A DNA stretch of 64,000 nt, taken from CAVUPF01 sp963777915. GTDB lineage: Bacteria > Actinomycetota > Thermoleophilia > Solirubrobacterales > 70-9. The stretch is from positions 496,001 to 560,000 of the forward strand of contig CAVZSH010000005.1 in assembly GCA_963777915.1 (NCBI GenBank), written 5' to 3'. Within the stretch, counting starts at the first letter, position 1. Each line of letters opens with the position of its first letter. This document shows, one piece after another, positions 54,001 to 61,921 of the stretch. Both the position numbers and the translations under genes were made by a program. The notes below the pieces were generated by a model. That model was not told where the DNA came from. It did not search any database and saw only the letters and a list, made by a program, of their open reading frames with translations.

Positions 54001-54717
54001 TCAGGCGGCAGCATTGTGGAATTCCCCCAACACCGACACAACGTCCTCGTCGGAGACCTGCGAGAAGTCCTGGTAGTACTGACCAACTCCATGCAGGAAC
54101 GGCGGGACGAGCAGGCAGACGACCCCGTCCGCCTCTCCGCGCAACCGCTGGATCGTGTCCGCCGCGCAAACCGGAACCGCAAGGATCAGCCGCCGCGGTT
54201 CCCGATGTCGCAGCGCGCGAAGCGCAGCCGTATCTGTGACCCCGGTCGCGACGCCATCGTCGACGACAATAATTGTTCGATCCTTCAGCTCAAGGGGTCG
54301 GCAACCGTCGCGGTAAGCGTCCACGCGACGGCGAAGCTCAGCCGTCTCGCGGGCGATGATCGAGTCGAGGACGCCTCCGGTAATCCCGAGCACCGCGACC
54401 GCCTCGGCGTCGATCAGGCGGGTCCCGTCCTCGACGAGGGCACCGATTCCGTACTCGGGGTTGTGCGGGGCGCCGAGCTTGCGGACAGCGAGGATCTCCA
54501 GCGGTGCGCCAAGCGCCATCGCGACCTCCCTCGCAACCGGCACGCCGCCGCGGGGAAGCGCCACAACAACGGGGTGCTCGTCGGCTAGCGACAGCAGCTG
54601 GTCGGCTAGCTGGTGCCCGGCGTCTCGCCGATCGGCGAAGTCACTTATGTCGCTGTCTGACTCGATAAAGGACATCGCCTTTGAGGCCATTCTCTGCGCC
54701 TTTGCGAGGCGAGTCAT
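54001..54717 (-). CDS. Phosphoribosyltransferase-domain protein
   Basis: 238 residues from the ATG at 54717. VVVALPRGGVPVAREVAMALG, LGAPHNPEYGIGAL and RTIIVVDDGVATGVT (PRPP loop) are the type I PRTase signatures. Stand-alone PRTases of this kind occur in DosR-type regulons with USPs; their substrate is not known. Upstream stand a 12-bp palindrome and the shared GGGGAAAA-type element. A later start at MSFIESDSD is possible. Confidence 0.85.
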   Translation of the reverse strand: MTRLAKAQRMASKAMSFIESDSDISDFADRRDAGHQLADQLLSLADEHPVVVALPRGGVPVAREVAMALGAPLEILAVRKLGAPHNPEYGIGALVEDGTRLIDAEAVAVLGITGGVLDSIIARETAELRRRVDAYRDGCRPLELKDRTIIVVDDGVATGVTDTAALRALRHREPRRLILAVPVCAADTIQRLRGEADGVVCLLVPPFLHGVGQYYQDFSQVSDEDVVSVLGEFHNAAA

Positions 54718-54753
54718 CGGGGTATTTCCCAGTACTGGGTTCGGCTTTTCCCC
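54714..54753 (-). promoter_or_regulatory. Shared 5' element, copy 2, with palindrome
   Basis: GGGGAAAAG-CCGA, 16 bases, TACCCCGATGA on the minus strand, matching the copy at 49.5 kb. The 16-base middle contains CCCAGTACTGGG, a perfect 12-bp palindrome (54728-54739), which the other copy lacks. Confidence 0.45.
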
Positions 54754-55067
54754 GACCGCCTGCGATCCTCGCTGCATGCGATCCGGGTCCTGGGGCCGCC
54801 TGGCTGCGCGTTCTCTGGCGCTGCTGGCCAAAGGGCTGAGTTCCTTACGACCCCGCCAAACACGGCAACTTGCGGCGCCTTAAACCGGCCGGGGGTTGAC
54901 ACAGGAAGTCTCACGGCGCGCGCGGGCAGCCGTCCCGCGCGCGATTTTGAGCGGCTCGGCGGCACCGGTCCCACTGATTCCGCTGGAGTCGGCTGGCGTC
55001 CCGGCTTGATGCACTACGAGCACAGCTATGCGGGAGAGTACGCACACGCACTCCGTTGCCAGCACCG
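54754..55067. other. Spacer before the DrrAB-type exporter
   Basis: 314 bases. It holds TTGACA at 54897-54902 and a strong hairpin 15 bases on (separate entry). No coding sequence is supported. Confidence 0.4.
54917..54949 (+). terminator. Strong hairpin with T-run, possible attenuator
   Basis: A perfect 10-bp stem CGCGCGCGGG/CCCGCGCGCG with a 7-base loop, followed by ATTTT. No plus-strand gene ends before it. It lies between a TTGACA box and the ABC gene, so it could be a leader attenuator. Confidence 0.55.
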
Positions 55068-56129
55068 ATGAACCGCGACCGCGCGGCGACGAGACTTCAG
55101 CGCATGACCGGCGCAGTCACGCCCGAGGCGATCCCGAATGCAGCCGCCACAGCGCTGCGTCCGAGGGTAATCGAGGTCCGCGGCCTGACGAAGCGGTTCG
55201 GAGAGTTCACCGCGGTTGACGGAATCGACTTCAACGTCGACGAGGGCGAGGTGTTCGCGTTCCTGGGCCCGAATGGGGCCGGAAAGTCGACCACGATCAA
55301 CATGCTTTGCACCCTGGCCCGGCCAACGGCCGGGAGCGTCAAGATCGCCGGCATCAACGTCGCGGCAAGGCCGAAGGCGGTTCGCCGCCACATCGGCCTC
55401 GTCTTCCAGGAGCAGACGCTCGATGACCAGCTCACCGCCCAGGAGAACCTCCGCTTCCACGCGGTCCTCTACCGGGTGCCCCGCGAGGAGGTCGACGAGC
55501 GCATCGCCCGGGTGCTCGATCTCGTCGACCTGAGCGAGCGTCGCTACGACCTCGTCTCGGAGTTCTCCGGAGGGATGGCCCGCCGCCTGGAGATCGCCCG
55601 CGCCCTCCTGCACGTCCCCAGGGTCCTGTTCCTCGACGAGCCGACGATCGGGCTCGACCCGCAGACGCGCGCGCTGATGTGGGAGGACGTGCTGAGGCTG
55701 CGCGAGGAGGCCGGCGTCACGGTTTTCCTCACCACGCACTACATGGACGAGGCCGAGTACGCCGACCGCATCGCGATCATCGATCGCGGCGAGATTGTCG
55801 CGCTCGACACGCCAGCGGCGCTCAAGGCGGCGATCGGTGCCGACACCATCGACCTGCAGACCATCGACGATGGGGCCGCGATCGCGGCGCTCGAACGCGA
55901 CGGGTACCGATTGGAGAGGGGGCCTGCCGGGATACGGGTGTTGGTCGAGCACGGCGAGGACACGGTCGCCCCGCTGATCGCGGCGCTCGGCGTGCCCGTA
56001 CACCACGTGCACGTGCACCAGCCCACCCTCGATGACGTCTTCCTGCACTACACCGGTCGCGAGATCCGCGAGTCCCACGGCGAGACGATGTCGATGCACG
56101 CCCGCGCCCGGCGCGCCCGAAGGCGCTGA
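55068..56129 (+). CDS. DrrA-type ABC exporter ATP-binding protein
   Basis: 353 residues from the ATG used here. Walker A GPNGAGKST, VFQEQTLDDQLTAQENL, signature SGGMARRLEIARAL (a DrrA form), Walker B LFLDEPTIGLDPQTR and THYMDEAEYAD. The C-terminal domain (about 220-320) is typical of daunorubicin-resistance ATPases. It powers the permease encoded 1 bp downstream. A TTG 12 bases upstream and an ATG at 55104 are alternative starts. Substrate unknown. Confidence 0.9.
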   Translation: MNRDRAATRLQRMTGAVTPEAIPNAAATALRPRVIEVRGLTKRFGEFTAVDGIDFNVDEGEVFAFLGPNGAGKSTTINMLCTLARPTAGSVKIAGINVAARPKAVRRHIGLVFQEQTLDDQLTAQENLRFHAVLYRVPREEVDERIARVLDLVDLSERRYDLVSEFSGGMARRLEIARALLHVPRVLFLDEPTIGLDPQTRALMWEDVLRLREEAGVTVFLTTHYMDEAEYADRIAIIDRGEIVALDTPAALKAAIGADTIDLQTIDDGAAIAALERDGYRLERGPAGIRVLVEHGEDTVAPLIAALGVPVHHVHVHQPTLDDVFLHYTGREIRESHGETMSMHARARRARRR

Positions 56130-56130
56130 C

Positions 56131-56994
56131 GTGAACACCACCGCTTTGCCTGCTGCGACGATCGCCGAGGGACCGGATACCGTCCTCCGCGACGAGGTGC
56201 GCACCGCCGGGATGGTGTGGTTGCGGGAGCTGATCCGCTTCGAGCGAACGCGGACCCGCATCCTCTCCGGGTTCATCCAGCCGGTGCTCTTCCTCTTCGT
56301 CCTCGGCTACGGCATGAACAGTCTGGTCGGCGCAACCGCGGGCTTTGACTTCAAGAAGTTCATGTTCCCGGGCATCGTTGCGATGAGCGTCTCGATGACC
56401 GCGATCTTCTCCGCCGTGTCGATCGTGTGGGACCGCGAATTCGGCTTCCTGCGCGAGATGCTCGTCGCGCCCACGAGCCGGGCGTCGCTGGCGCTCGGCA
56501 AGACCGCCGGCGGGGCTACGGTCGCCGCCGTGCAGGGCACGATCATGCTCGTCCTCGCCCCGCTCATCGGCGTGCACCTGACGCCGCTACTTGTGCTCAA
56601 GATCATCGGGCTGGAGCTGCTGATGGCGATCGCGCTGACCTCCTTCGGCGTCTTCGTCGCCAGCCGCATCGAGAAAATGGAGAGCTTCCAGGTCGTAATG
56701 CAGCTGCTGCTGTTCCCGATGATCTTCCTCTCGGGCGCGCTGTTCCCGCTCAACGGGCTGCCGGGCTGGCTACAGGCCCTGACGCGCCTCAACCCCCTCA
56801 CCTATGCCGTAGCCCCGCTGCGCCAAGTGGTCTTCTCCGCACAGAACATGCCTCCCGCCGCCCGCGAGCGCTTCCCGGCGAACGTCGAACTGCTTGGCCA
56901 TACGCTCTCAATTGGAGCCGAGATCGCGATCACGGCGGCCTTCGCAAGCGTCTTTCTAGCGCTGGCCGTCCGCGGGTTCTCGCGGACGGGTTGA
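56131..56994 (+). CDS. DrrB-type ABC-2 permease
   Basis: 287 residues with six hydrophobic helices. WDREFGFLREMLVAPTSR and FPMIFLSGALFPLNGLPGWLQAL are the ABC-2/DrrB signatures. It forms the drug/lipid exporter with the preceding ATPase, whose stop is 1 bp away. GTG start gives the family length. Substrate unknown. Confidence 0.9.
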   Translation: MNTTALPAATIAEGPDTVLRDEVRTAGMVWLRELIRFERTRTRILSGFIQPVLFLFVLGYGMNSLVGATAGFDFKKFMFPGIVAMSVSMTAIFSAVSIVWDREFGFLREMLVAPTSRASLALGKTAGGATVAAVQGTIMLVLAPLIGVHLTPLLVLKIIGLELLMAIALTSFGVFVASRIEKMESFQVVMQLLLFPMIFLSGALFPLNGLPGWLQALTRLNPLTYAVAPLRQVVFSAQNMPPAARERFPANVELLGHTLSIGAEIAITAAFASVFLALAVRGFSRTG

Positions 56995-57095
56995 CGGGAC
57001 AGGCGCCGGTAGGCGGGGTAACGATCTTCTTAGGTGGCATCGCGAGCAGGGTGCGTCAGGCTGAACTGTCGATGGATCCTGCCGATGACTGTTCC

Positions 57096-57438
57096 TCAAT
57101 TAGGTTTTGGTCCAGCCGTACGTGTGCGTAGGAGCGGCGCAAAGATCTTCTCCATGCCATGGTTGATCTTTTCGATCGCCGAGGGTATCCGTTGATTGGC
57201 GGCGGTTATAGCCTCCTGTGCCCCGGTGCAGTCATGTTTTTCCCATCGTTCAAAGGTAGTCCCGAAACTGTTCACAGCAACCCGCAGGAGGCGGATCCCG
57301 CTCTGGGCCTGAGCGACCCCGAGCACCAGCTCGTTGTCCAAGGCAGGCTTATCGCGCCAGCGCTCTGACAACAGTCTGCGAAGATCAACAAGGCCCGCAT
57401 CCGATCGTGCCAGAGTGCCAATGATCACTCGGCTCATT
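57096..57438 (-). pseudogene. C-terminal part of the IS-split secreted protein
   Basis: About 113 residues (MSRVIIGTLARSDAGLVDL to TRTAGPKPN), mostly helical with a single Cys. It is not a stand-alone gene: removing the ISAzo13-type element and one TT copy joins it in frame to the fragment at 58.7-59.0 kb (see there). No family recognised. Confidence 0.6.
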
Positions 57439-58747
57439 GGAGTGTCACTCTGTTCGATTAGGGCTCACGCCTTAATTTCTGACGGCGTGATGATGTAGTT
57501 CCACTCCGGGTGGAACTGCTCGCCCTGGATGTTTACGGCACTCATCTGCGCGTCTGTGACTTTCACCTTGGTGGGGTAGGTCTTGGGATCGAGGCGCGCA
57601 TAGACCTTCAGGCCGGTCTTGGTCTTGGTGGAGGAGATCAGGTCGATCACCGCCTGGCGGCTTGTGAGCGGCTTGGCGCGCCAGTTGATCGAGATGTAGC
57701 TGAAGAGCCGGTGCTCGACCTTGTTCCACTTGCTGGTGCCGGGCGGGTAGTGCATGACCCGGATCTCAAGTCCGGTTCGATCGGCGAGGCGCCCCAGCTC
57801 GGCCTTCCACAGCCGCGTGCGGTTGCTGTTGGCGCCGCCGCAGTCGGCGGTGATCGTCAGCGTTCGGGCCTTCGGGTAGCGCTTGGCGCCGAGGCTCTTC
57901 CACCAGCTGCCGATCGCAGCGGCTGCGAAGGAGGCGGTCTCGGCGGAGATCCCGACCGAGACCCAGCCCTCGTCTGCGCCAACGTCGTAGATCCCATAGG
58001 GGATCGCCTTGCCCAGCTCCTCGTCGGGGAAGTCGTGCGTGTTGACGAGGATCGGGCTGCCGGTCGGGGCCAGCTCCCGGCCGCCGTTTTTGTAGTTGCC
58101 GACCAGCTCCTTCTTCTTGGTGTCGACGCTGATCACGGGCTCCTCGGCGGCAAGCGCGCGGGCGGAGATCGCCGCGATGCGGCGGAACTGCGCGTCGCGG
58201 TCGGGGTGGTCGGCCCCCTCGTGCGCCTTGCGGTTGGCCTGCAGGCTGAACCCCAGCTCCCTGAGCTGTCGGCGCACGGTGCTCTCGGAGACCTCGAAGC
58301 CCTGCTCGCATAGCGCCGCGGTCAGGTTGGCGACGCTGCGGCTGGTCCACAGCAGCGGCGACTCCGGGTCGCCGCGCGTGGCGCCCTCCAGCAGCGCCAG
58401 GAGCGCCTCCCGCAGGCCCGGCTCTCGCTCCTCGATCGGTGGGCGCCCAGCCCCCGGCCGCCTCACCCGGTCGGCCGGGGCGCGCTCGCCGCCTTCGACC
58501 TCGGCGATTCCCCGCCTCACCGTTGCTTCGGAGATTCCGGTGGCGCGCACCACCGCGGCGATCCCGCCGTGGCCGTGCGAGCGCGCCTCCGCCGCCGCCC
58601 ACATCCGCCGGCCGCGCTCGTCGAGTTCGTCGCACACCACCAGCCACCGCTCGCGGATCGGGCTCTCGTCGACCATCGGGCCCAGCATGGTGACGCAGAT
58701 CTTCGCCACCGCCGACGATCTCCCTGCATTAATTTAGATGGGTCTCC
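57439..58747 (-). mobile_element. ISAzo13-family insertion sequence
   Basis: About 1,309 bp from GGAG to CTCC, with weak terminal similarity. It is flanked by TT on both sides (57437-57438 and 58748-58749), a 2-bp target duplication. The boundaries are supported because excision with one TT restores an open frame through the split gene. It carries one transposase. Confidence 0.6.
57465..58709 (-). CDS. ISAzo13-family transposase
   Basis: 414 residues. A helix-turn-helix N-terminus (GISEATVRRGIAEVE; VSESTVRRQLRELG) is followed by the Rhodopirellula-type DDE catalytic domain: ISVDTKKKELVGNYKN, TITADCGGANSNRTRLWK and PPGTSKWNKVEHRLFSYI supply D, D and E. The frame is intact. GTG start. It is the only gene of the element. 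Confidence 0.88.
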   Translation of the reverse strand: MAKICVTMLGPMVDESPIRERWLVVCDELDERGRRMWAAAEARSHGHGGIAAVVRATGISEATVRRGIAEVEGGERAPADRVRRPGAGRPPIEEREPGLREALLALLEGATRGDPESPLLWTSRSVANLTAALCEQGFEVSESTVRRQLRELGFSLQANRKAHEGADHPDRDAQFRRIAAISARALAAEEPVISVDTKKKELVGNYKNGGRELAPTGSPILVNTHDFPDEELGKAIPYGIYDVGADEGWVSVGISAETASFAAAAIGSWWKSLGAKRYPKARTLTITADCGGANSNRTRLWKAELGRLADRTGLEIRVMHYPPGTSKWNKVEHRLFSYISINWRAKPLTSRQAVIDLISSTKTKTGLKVYARLDPKTYPTKVKVTDAQMSAVNIQGEQFHPEWNYIITPSEIKA

Positions 58748-59006
58748 TTAGCTGATTGAGATTCGTCCAGCTCGACTGAGGGCTGGCGCCGCTCAATTCG
58801 GTTTCCAGGGCTTTGCTGCAAGCCACGCTCGAGGAGTCGAGATCCTCAACCAGTACGGCTGGCGCTTCTTCAATCCCGAGTTGTAAACCACCTTCAACCT
58901 TGATCAGCACCTTGAAAATCGGCCCTGATATTGGCTCTTTCGCCGTTGCACTTGGGGCGAGGAGCATCGCGCCCAGGGTGATAAACACCGAGGTGCCTAT
59001 CGCCAT
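58748..59006 (-). pseudogene. N-terminal part of the IS-split secreted protein
   Basis: Starts at an ATG with GGCGAGG upstream; a signal peptide (FITLGAMLLAPSATA) leads to an acidic region and LNQL, where the element interrupts it. Joined with the downstream fragment it would be a 199-residue secreted, mostly helical protein. Its upstream region is also interrupted by an ISL3 element 27 bp before the ATG, so it is doubly inactivated. Function unknown. Confidence 0.6.
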
Positions 59007-59040
59007 ATGGCAACCTCGCCTGCAGGTGCGCGCAAAAAAA

Positions 59041-60422
59041 GGACTCTCCTGACGTTTCCGTGGGTCACCGTGTGCGGCGTCCAGGAAGGTCGGGGCAAAG
59101 ACCGCCGAGGCTGAGCATCGCCAGCGCGATCAGCGCCTGTGGGGAGTGAAACCCGAAGGCCCGGCGGGCGATCAACCGGATCTGGGTGTTGATCGCCTCC
59201 ACCCGGGCGTTGGAGAGGCCGTGGCGAATCGCGGCCACGATCCCCTCTCGCTGCTCGGTGATCGTGCGGGCGAGCTTCACGAAGGGCCGCAGGCGAGAGC
59301 GCCGAGCCCACTGGAGCCATTCCTCGAGCAGGATGATCGCCCGCCGGGCGGGCAGGCGGTAGATCTGGCGCAGCTGCTCCTTCAGCAGGTAGGCGCGATA
59401 GAGGGGCCGGTTTACCCGCTCGATCTCGGCGAGCTTGGCCTGCTGGCGGAAGGTCAGGTTCTCGGGGTTCTTCCAGAGCGCGAAGCGGGCGCCCTTTAGC
59501 TCGGCGGCGACCGCACCCTGGCCCTGGCGTCGCGCCTCGTTCCAGACTTCGCGGCGGATCCGATCGAGGGCCTCGGTGGCGAGCGCCACGACGTGGAAGG
59601 GATCGACGCAGCGCTTGGCTTCGGGGCAGCGCTCGGCGATCGGTCCCGAGATCCAGCCCGCCATGTCGCAGGAGACGAGCTTGAGCGCCTTGCAGCGCTG
59701 CTCGCCGAGCTCTTCGAAGAACGCCTCAACCGTCTTCGTGTTTCGTCCCGGGGCCGCCCAGACGAGCCGACCCGTGTCGTGGTCGACGACCACGGTCAGG
59801 TAGCGCTGGCCCTTGCGATGGGAGATCTCATCGATCCCGATCCGCTCAAGGCCGGCGAGCAGGTCAAGAGCGCGTCCTGTCTCGGCGGCGACTCGCTCGC
59901 AGATCCTCCCCACGCTGCGCCAGCTGACCCGCATCAGCTCTGCGACGGCGCTCTTTGAGGTGTTCACCGCGAGCCAGGCGACCTGGTCCTCGAAGGCGCG
60001 GGTGAAACGCGAGTCGTGGCGGGCCCAGGGGAGCGCGCAGACGACCACGCCATGGCGGGCGCAGCTCACCCTCGGCGCCTCCGCCTCCACATAGGCGAAG
60101 CTGGTGCCGAGGTCGGGCGCCCGCCAGCGCCGGATCCCCGCGCCGAGGTCAAAGCCAGGCGATCGGCGCCGGCAGATGCCGCAGCGATCGCGCTCTGCAT
60201 AGCGGGGGCGGGCCCTCACCACAACCTCGCCGCGATCGCCTACCTGGACGTCTTCGATGACGGCTCGCTCCAGCCCGAGCAGGCGTCCCCATACCCTTTT
60301 CTTGCGCACGTCGTCTCCGCTCCTTTGCTTCCGACTCTTCTGACAAGCCGGAAACCTAGGCGTGGAGCGGCGTGCGCCTTACTTCAGGTGCTTACTTCAC
60401 CCACGGAAACGTCAGGAGCGCC
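59041..60422 (-). mobile_element. ISL3-family insertion sequence
   Basis: 1,382 bp. The ends carry a 20-bp perfect inverted repeat (CTCCTGACGTTTCCGTGGGT at 59046-59065 and inverted at 60399-60418). AAAAAAA lies on both sides (59034-59040 and 60423-60429), or 8 bp if the flanking C is counted, the usual ISL3 target duplication. Intact transposase inside. Confidence 0.9.
59065..60309 (-). CDS. ISL3-family transposase
   Basis: 414 residues. The N-terminal CGICRRRSPG zinc finger, then GIDEISHRKGQRYLTVVVDHDTGRLVWAAPGR in pieces (first Asp), CVDPFHVV (second Asp) and SNARVEAINTQIRLIARRAFGF (Glu) are the ISL3 DDE motifs. The frame is intact, so the element may be active. It fills most of the IS. 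Confidence 0.93.
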   Translation of the reverse strand: MRKKRVWGRLLGLERAVIEDVQVGDRGEVVVRARPRYAERDRCGICRRRSPGFDLGAGIRRWRAPDLGTSFAYVEAEAPRVSCARHGVVVCALPWARHDSRFTRAFEDQVAWLAVNTSKSAVAELMRVSWRSVGRICERVAAETGRALDLLAGLERIGIDEISHRKGQRYLTVVVDHDTGRLVWAAPGRNTKTVEAFFEELGEQRCKALKLVSCDMAGWISGPIAERCPEAKRCVDPFHVVALATEALDRIRREVWNEARRQGQGAVAAELKGARFALWKNPENLTFRQQAKLAEIERVNRPLYRAYLLKEQLRQIYRLPARRAIILLEEWLQWARRSRLRPFVKLARTITEQREGIVAAIRHGLSNARVEAINTQIRLIARRAFGFHSPQALIALAMLSLGGLCPDLPGRRTR

Positions 60423-60429
60423 AAAAAAA

Positions 60430-60794
60430 GATGGCTTGTGGACTAAGCAGCGCATCGAGGCAACAATGCACCACGGAGACCCCCCAGCCATCCGCAGTTG
60501 ACCCCGAACATGGCGAGGTTAACTACGAGGAGAGCTGGCGGGCACACACATGCACCACTCCCTAGACGGGGTCCTCCTCAAGCGCATCGGAGAGGCCACC
60601 CATCGCTGCATTGTCGACACGTCCTGGGCGTGAATGAGCGGCCATCACGCTGCACCTTCAAGGTGAATCCTCCTTCGCTGGGTTCTACGGGGGTTGCACC
60701 ACGCAGATTCTCCTGCTCGGGCGGACGAAATCGCCCCGGTCAGAAGGCCGGGGCGTTCACTTTGGCGCAAGGTCGGGGCTAGACTGCCTTCGCG
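60430..60794. other. Spacer between ISL3 and pfk
   Basis: 365 bases. It contained the original upstream region of the split secreted-protein gene, and holds a hairpin and the pfk promoter (separate entry). A 27-codon frame at 60550-60633 is not supported. Nothing else is recognisable. Confidence 0.4.
60732..60785 (+). promoter_or_regulatory. Hairpin and promoter before pfk
   Basis: CGCCCCGG/CCGGGGCG is a perfect 8-bp stem (60732-60755). Right after it TTCACT and, 18 bases on, TAGACT form a plausible promoter with the -10 ending 9 bases before the pfk ATG, so the message is nearly leaderless. The hairpin may insulate pfk from upstream transcription. Confidence 0.45.
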
Positions 60795-61829
60795 ATGAGG
60801 ATCGGCGTCCTGACCGCAGGAGGCGACTGCCCCGGGCTGAACGCCGCGATCCGGGCGGTCGTACGCTCGTCGATCGAGGTCGGAGACGAGGTGCTTGGCA
60901 TCCGGCGCGGTTACCGTGGCCTGGTCGAGGATGAGCTCATGAGTCTCGACAGCCGCGCCGTCTCGGGCATCCTCGGCCTCGGCGGGACGATCCTCGGCAC
61001 TTCGAGCTATGAGCCCGTGCGGAGCGGCGTCGTGGGCGAACTCAAGCGAACATGGGTCCGCCACAAACTCGACGCGGTGGTCGCAATCGGCGGCGAGCAC
61101 ACCATGGCCATCACGGATTCCCTCTTCCGCGAGCACGACCTTCCCCTGATCGGAATCCCCAAGACAATCGATAACAACGTCAGCGGCACCGATTTCACAT
61201 TTGGTTTCGACACAGCGGTGCAGGTTGCCACCGACGCCATCGATCGCCTCCGCACGACCGCCCAGTCCCATGACCGGGTGATGGTGGTCGAGGTGATGGG
61301 CCGCAACACGGGCTGGATCGCCACCCATGCGGGAATTGCCGGTGGCGCCGATGGAATCCTGATCCCGGAGGTCGAGCTGACCGTTGAGGAGCTAGCCGCT
61401 GGGGTGCTGCATCGCCACCAGCAGGGGAAAAACTTTTCGCTGATCGTCGCCGCCGAGGGGGCGAGGCTGTCCTTCGCAAGCGGCGAGAAGCGTCTGATCC
61501 AGCCGGTGCAGGACGTCGATCCCTACGGTTACCCGCGGCTCGGTGGCATCGGTGCCGCGCTGGCGAGGGAGCTTGAGCAACAAACCAACTACGAGACACG
61601 GGTCACGACGCTCGGACACACCCAGCGCGGCGGGACGCCGACCGCGACGGACCGGGTCCTGGCAACCCGCTTCGGTGTGCATGCCTACGAACTCGCCAAG
61701 GCGGCGCGGTTTGGAACGATGACCGCAATGCACGGCAAAGAGCTGGTCGCCGTGCCGCTGGCAGAGGCCGCCCAGGTGAAGAAGGTCGATACTCGGCTGC
61801 TCGAGCTGGCCCGCAGATTCATCGTTTAG
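60795..61829 (+). CDS. pfkA: 6-phosphofructokinase, group III-like, unusual specificity site
   Basis: 344 residues. GVLTAGGDCPGLNAAIR, GIPKTIDNNVSGTDFTFGFDTA and GHTQRGG are PFK hallmarks. It phosphorylates fructose-6-phosphate to fructose-1,6-bisphosphate in glycolysis. At the donor site ATP enzymes have GGDG and pyrophosphate enzymes GGDD/GGED; this one reads GGEHT (99-103, His102), with Lys123 (PKTIDN) as in pyrophosphate enzymes. The phosphoryl donor therefore cannot be read from sequence. It lies between two insertion sequences. Confidence 0.9.
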   Translation: MRIGVLTAGGDCPGLNAAIRAVVRSSIEVGDEVLGIRRGYRGLVEDELMSLDSRAVSGILGLGGTILGTSSYEPVRSGVVGELKRTWVRHKLDAVVAIGGEHTMAITDSLFREHDLPLIGIPKTIDNNVSGTDFTFGFDTAVQVATDAIDRLRTTAQSHDRVMVVEVMGRNTGWIATHAGIAGGADGILIPEVELTVEELAAGVLHRHQQGKNFSLIVAAEGARLSFASGEKRLIQPVQDVDPYGYPRLGGIGAALARELEQQTNYETRVTTLGHTQRGGTPTATDRVLATRFGVHAYELAKAARFGTMTAMHGKELVAVPLAEAAQVKKVDTRLLELARRFIV

Positions 61830-61921
61830 GCTCGCCACGTCCTCCGGATAAACCTCGGATGAAACGGCTGCGTGGAGCGCTGGTGTGGCCGTCCTCGTTG
61901 CAATTGTGAATAGAGCGTTAG

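Noticed and set aside
60550..60633. A 27-codon frame upstream of pfk
   Set aside because: Too short, ribosome site too distant, no recognisable similarity.
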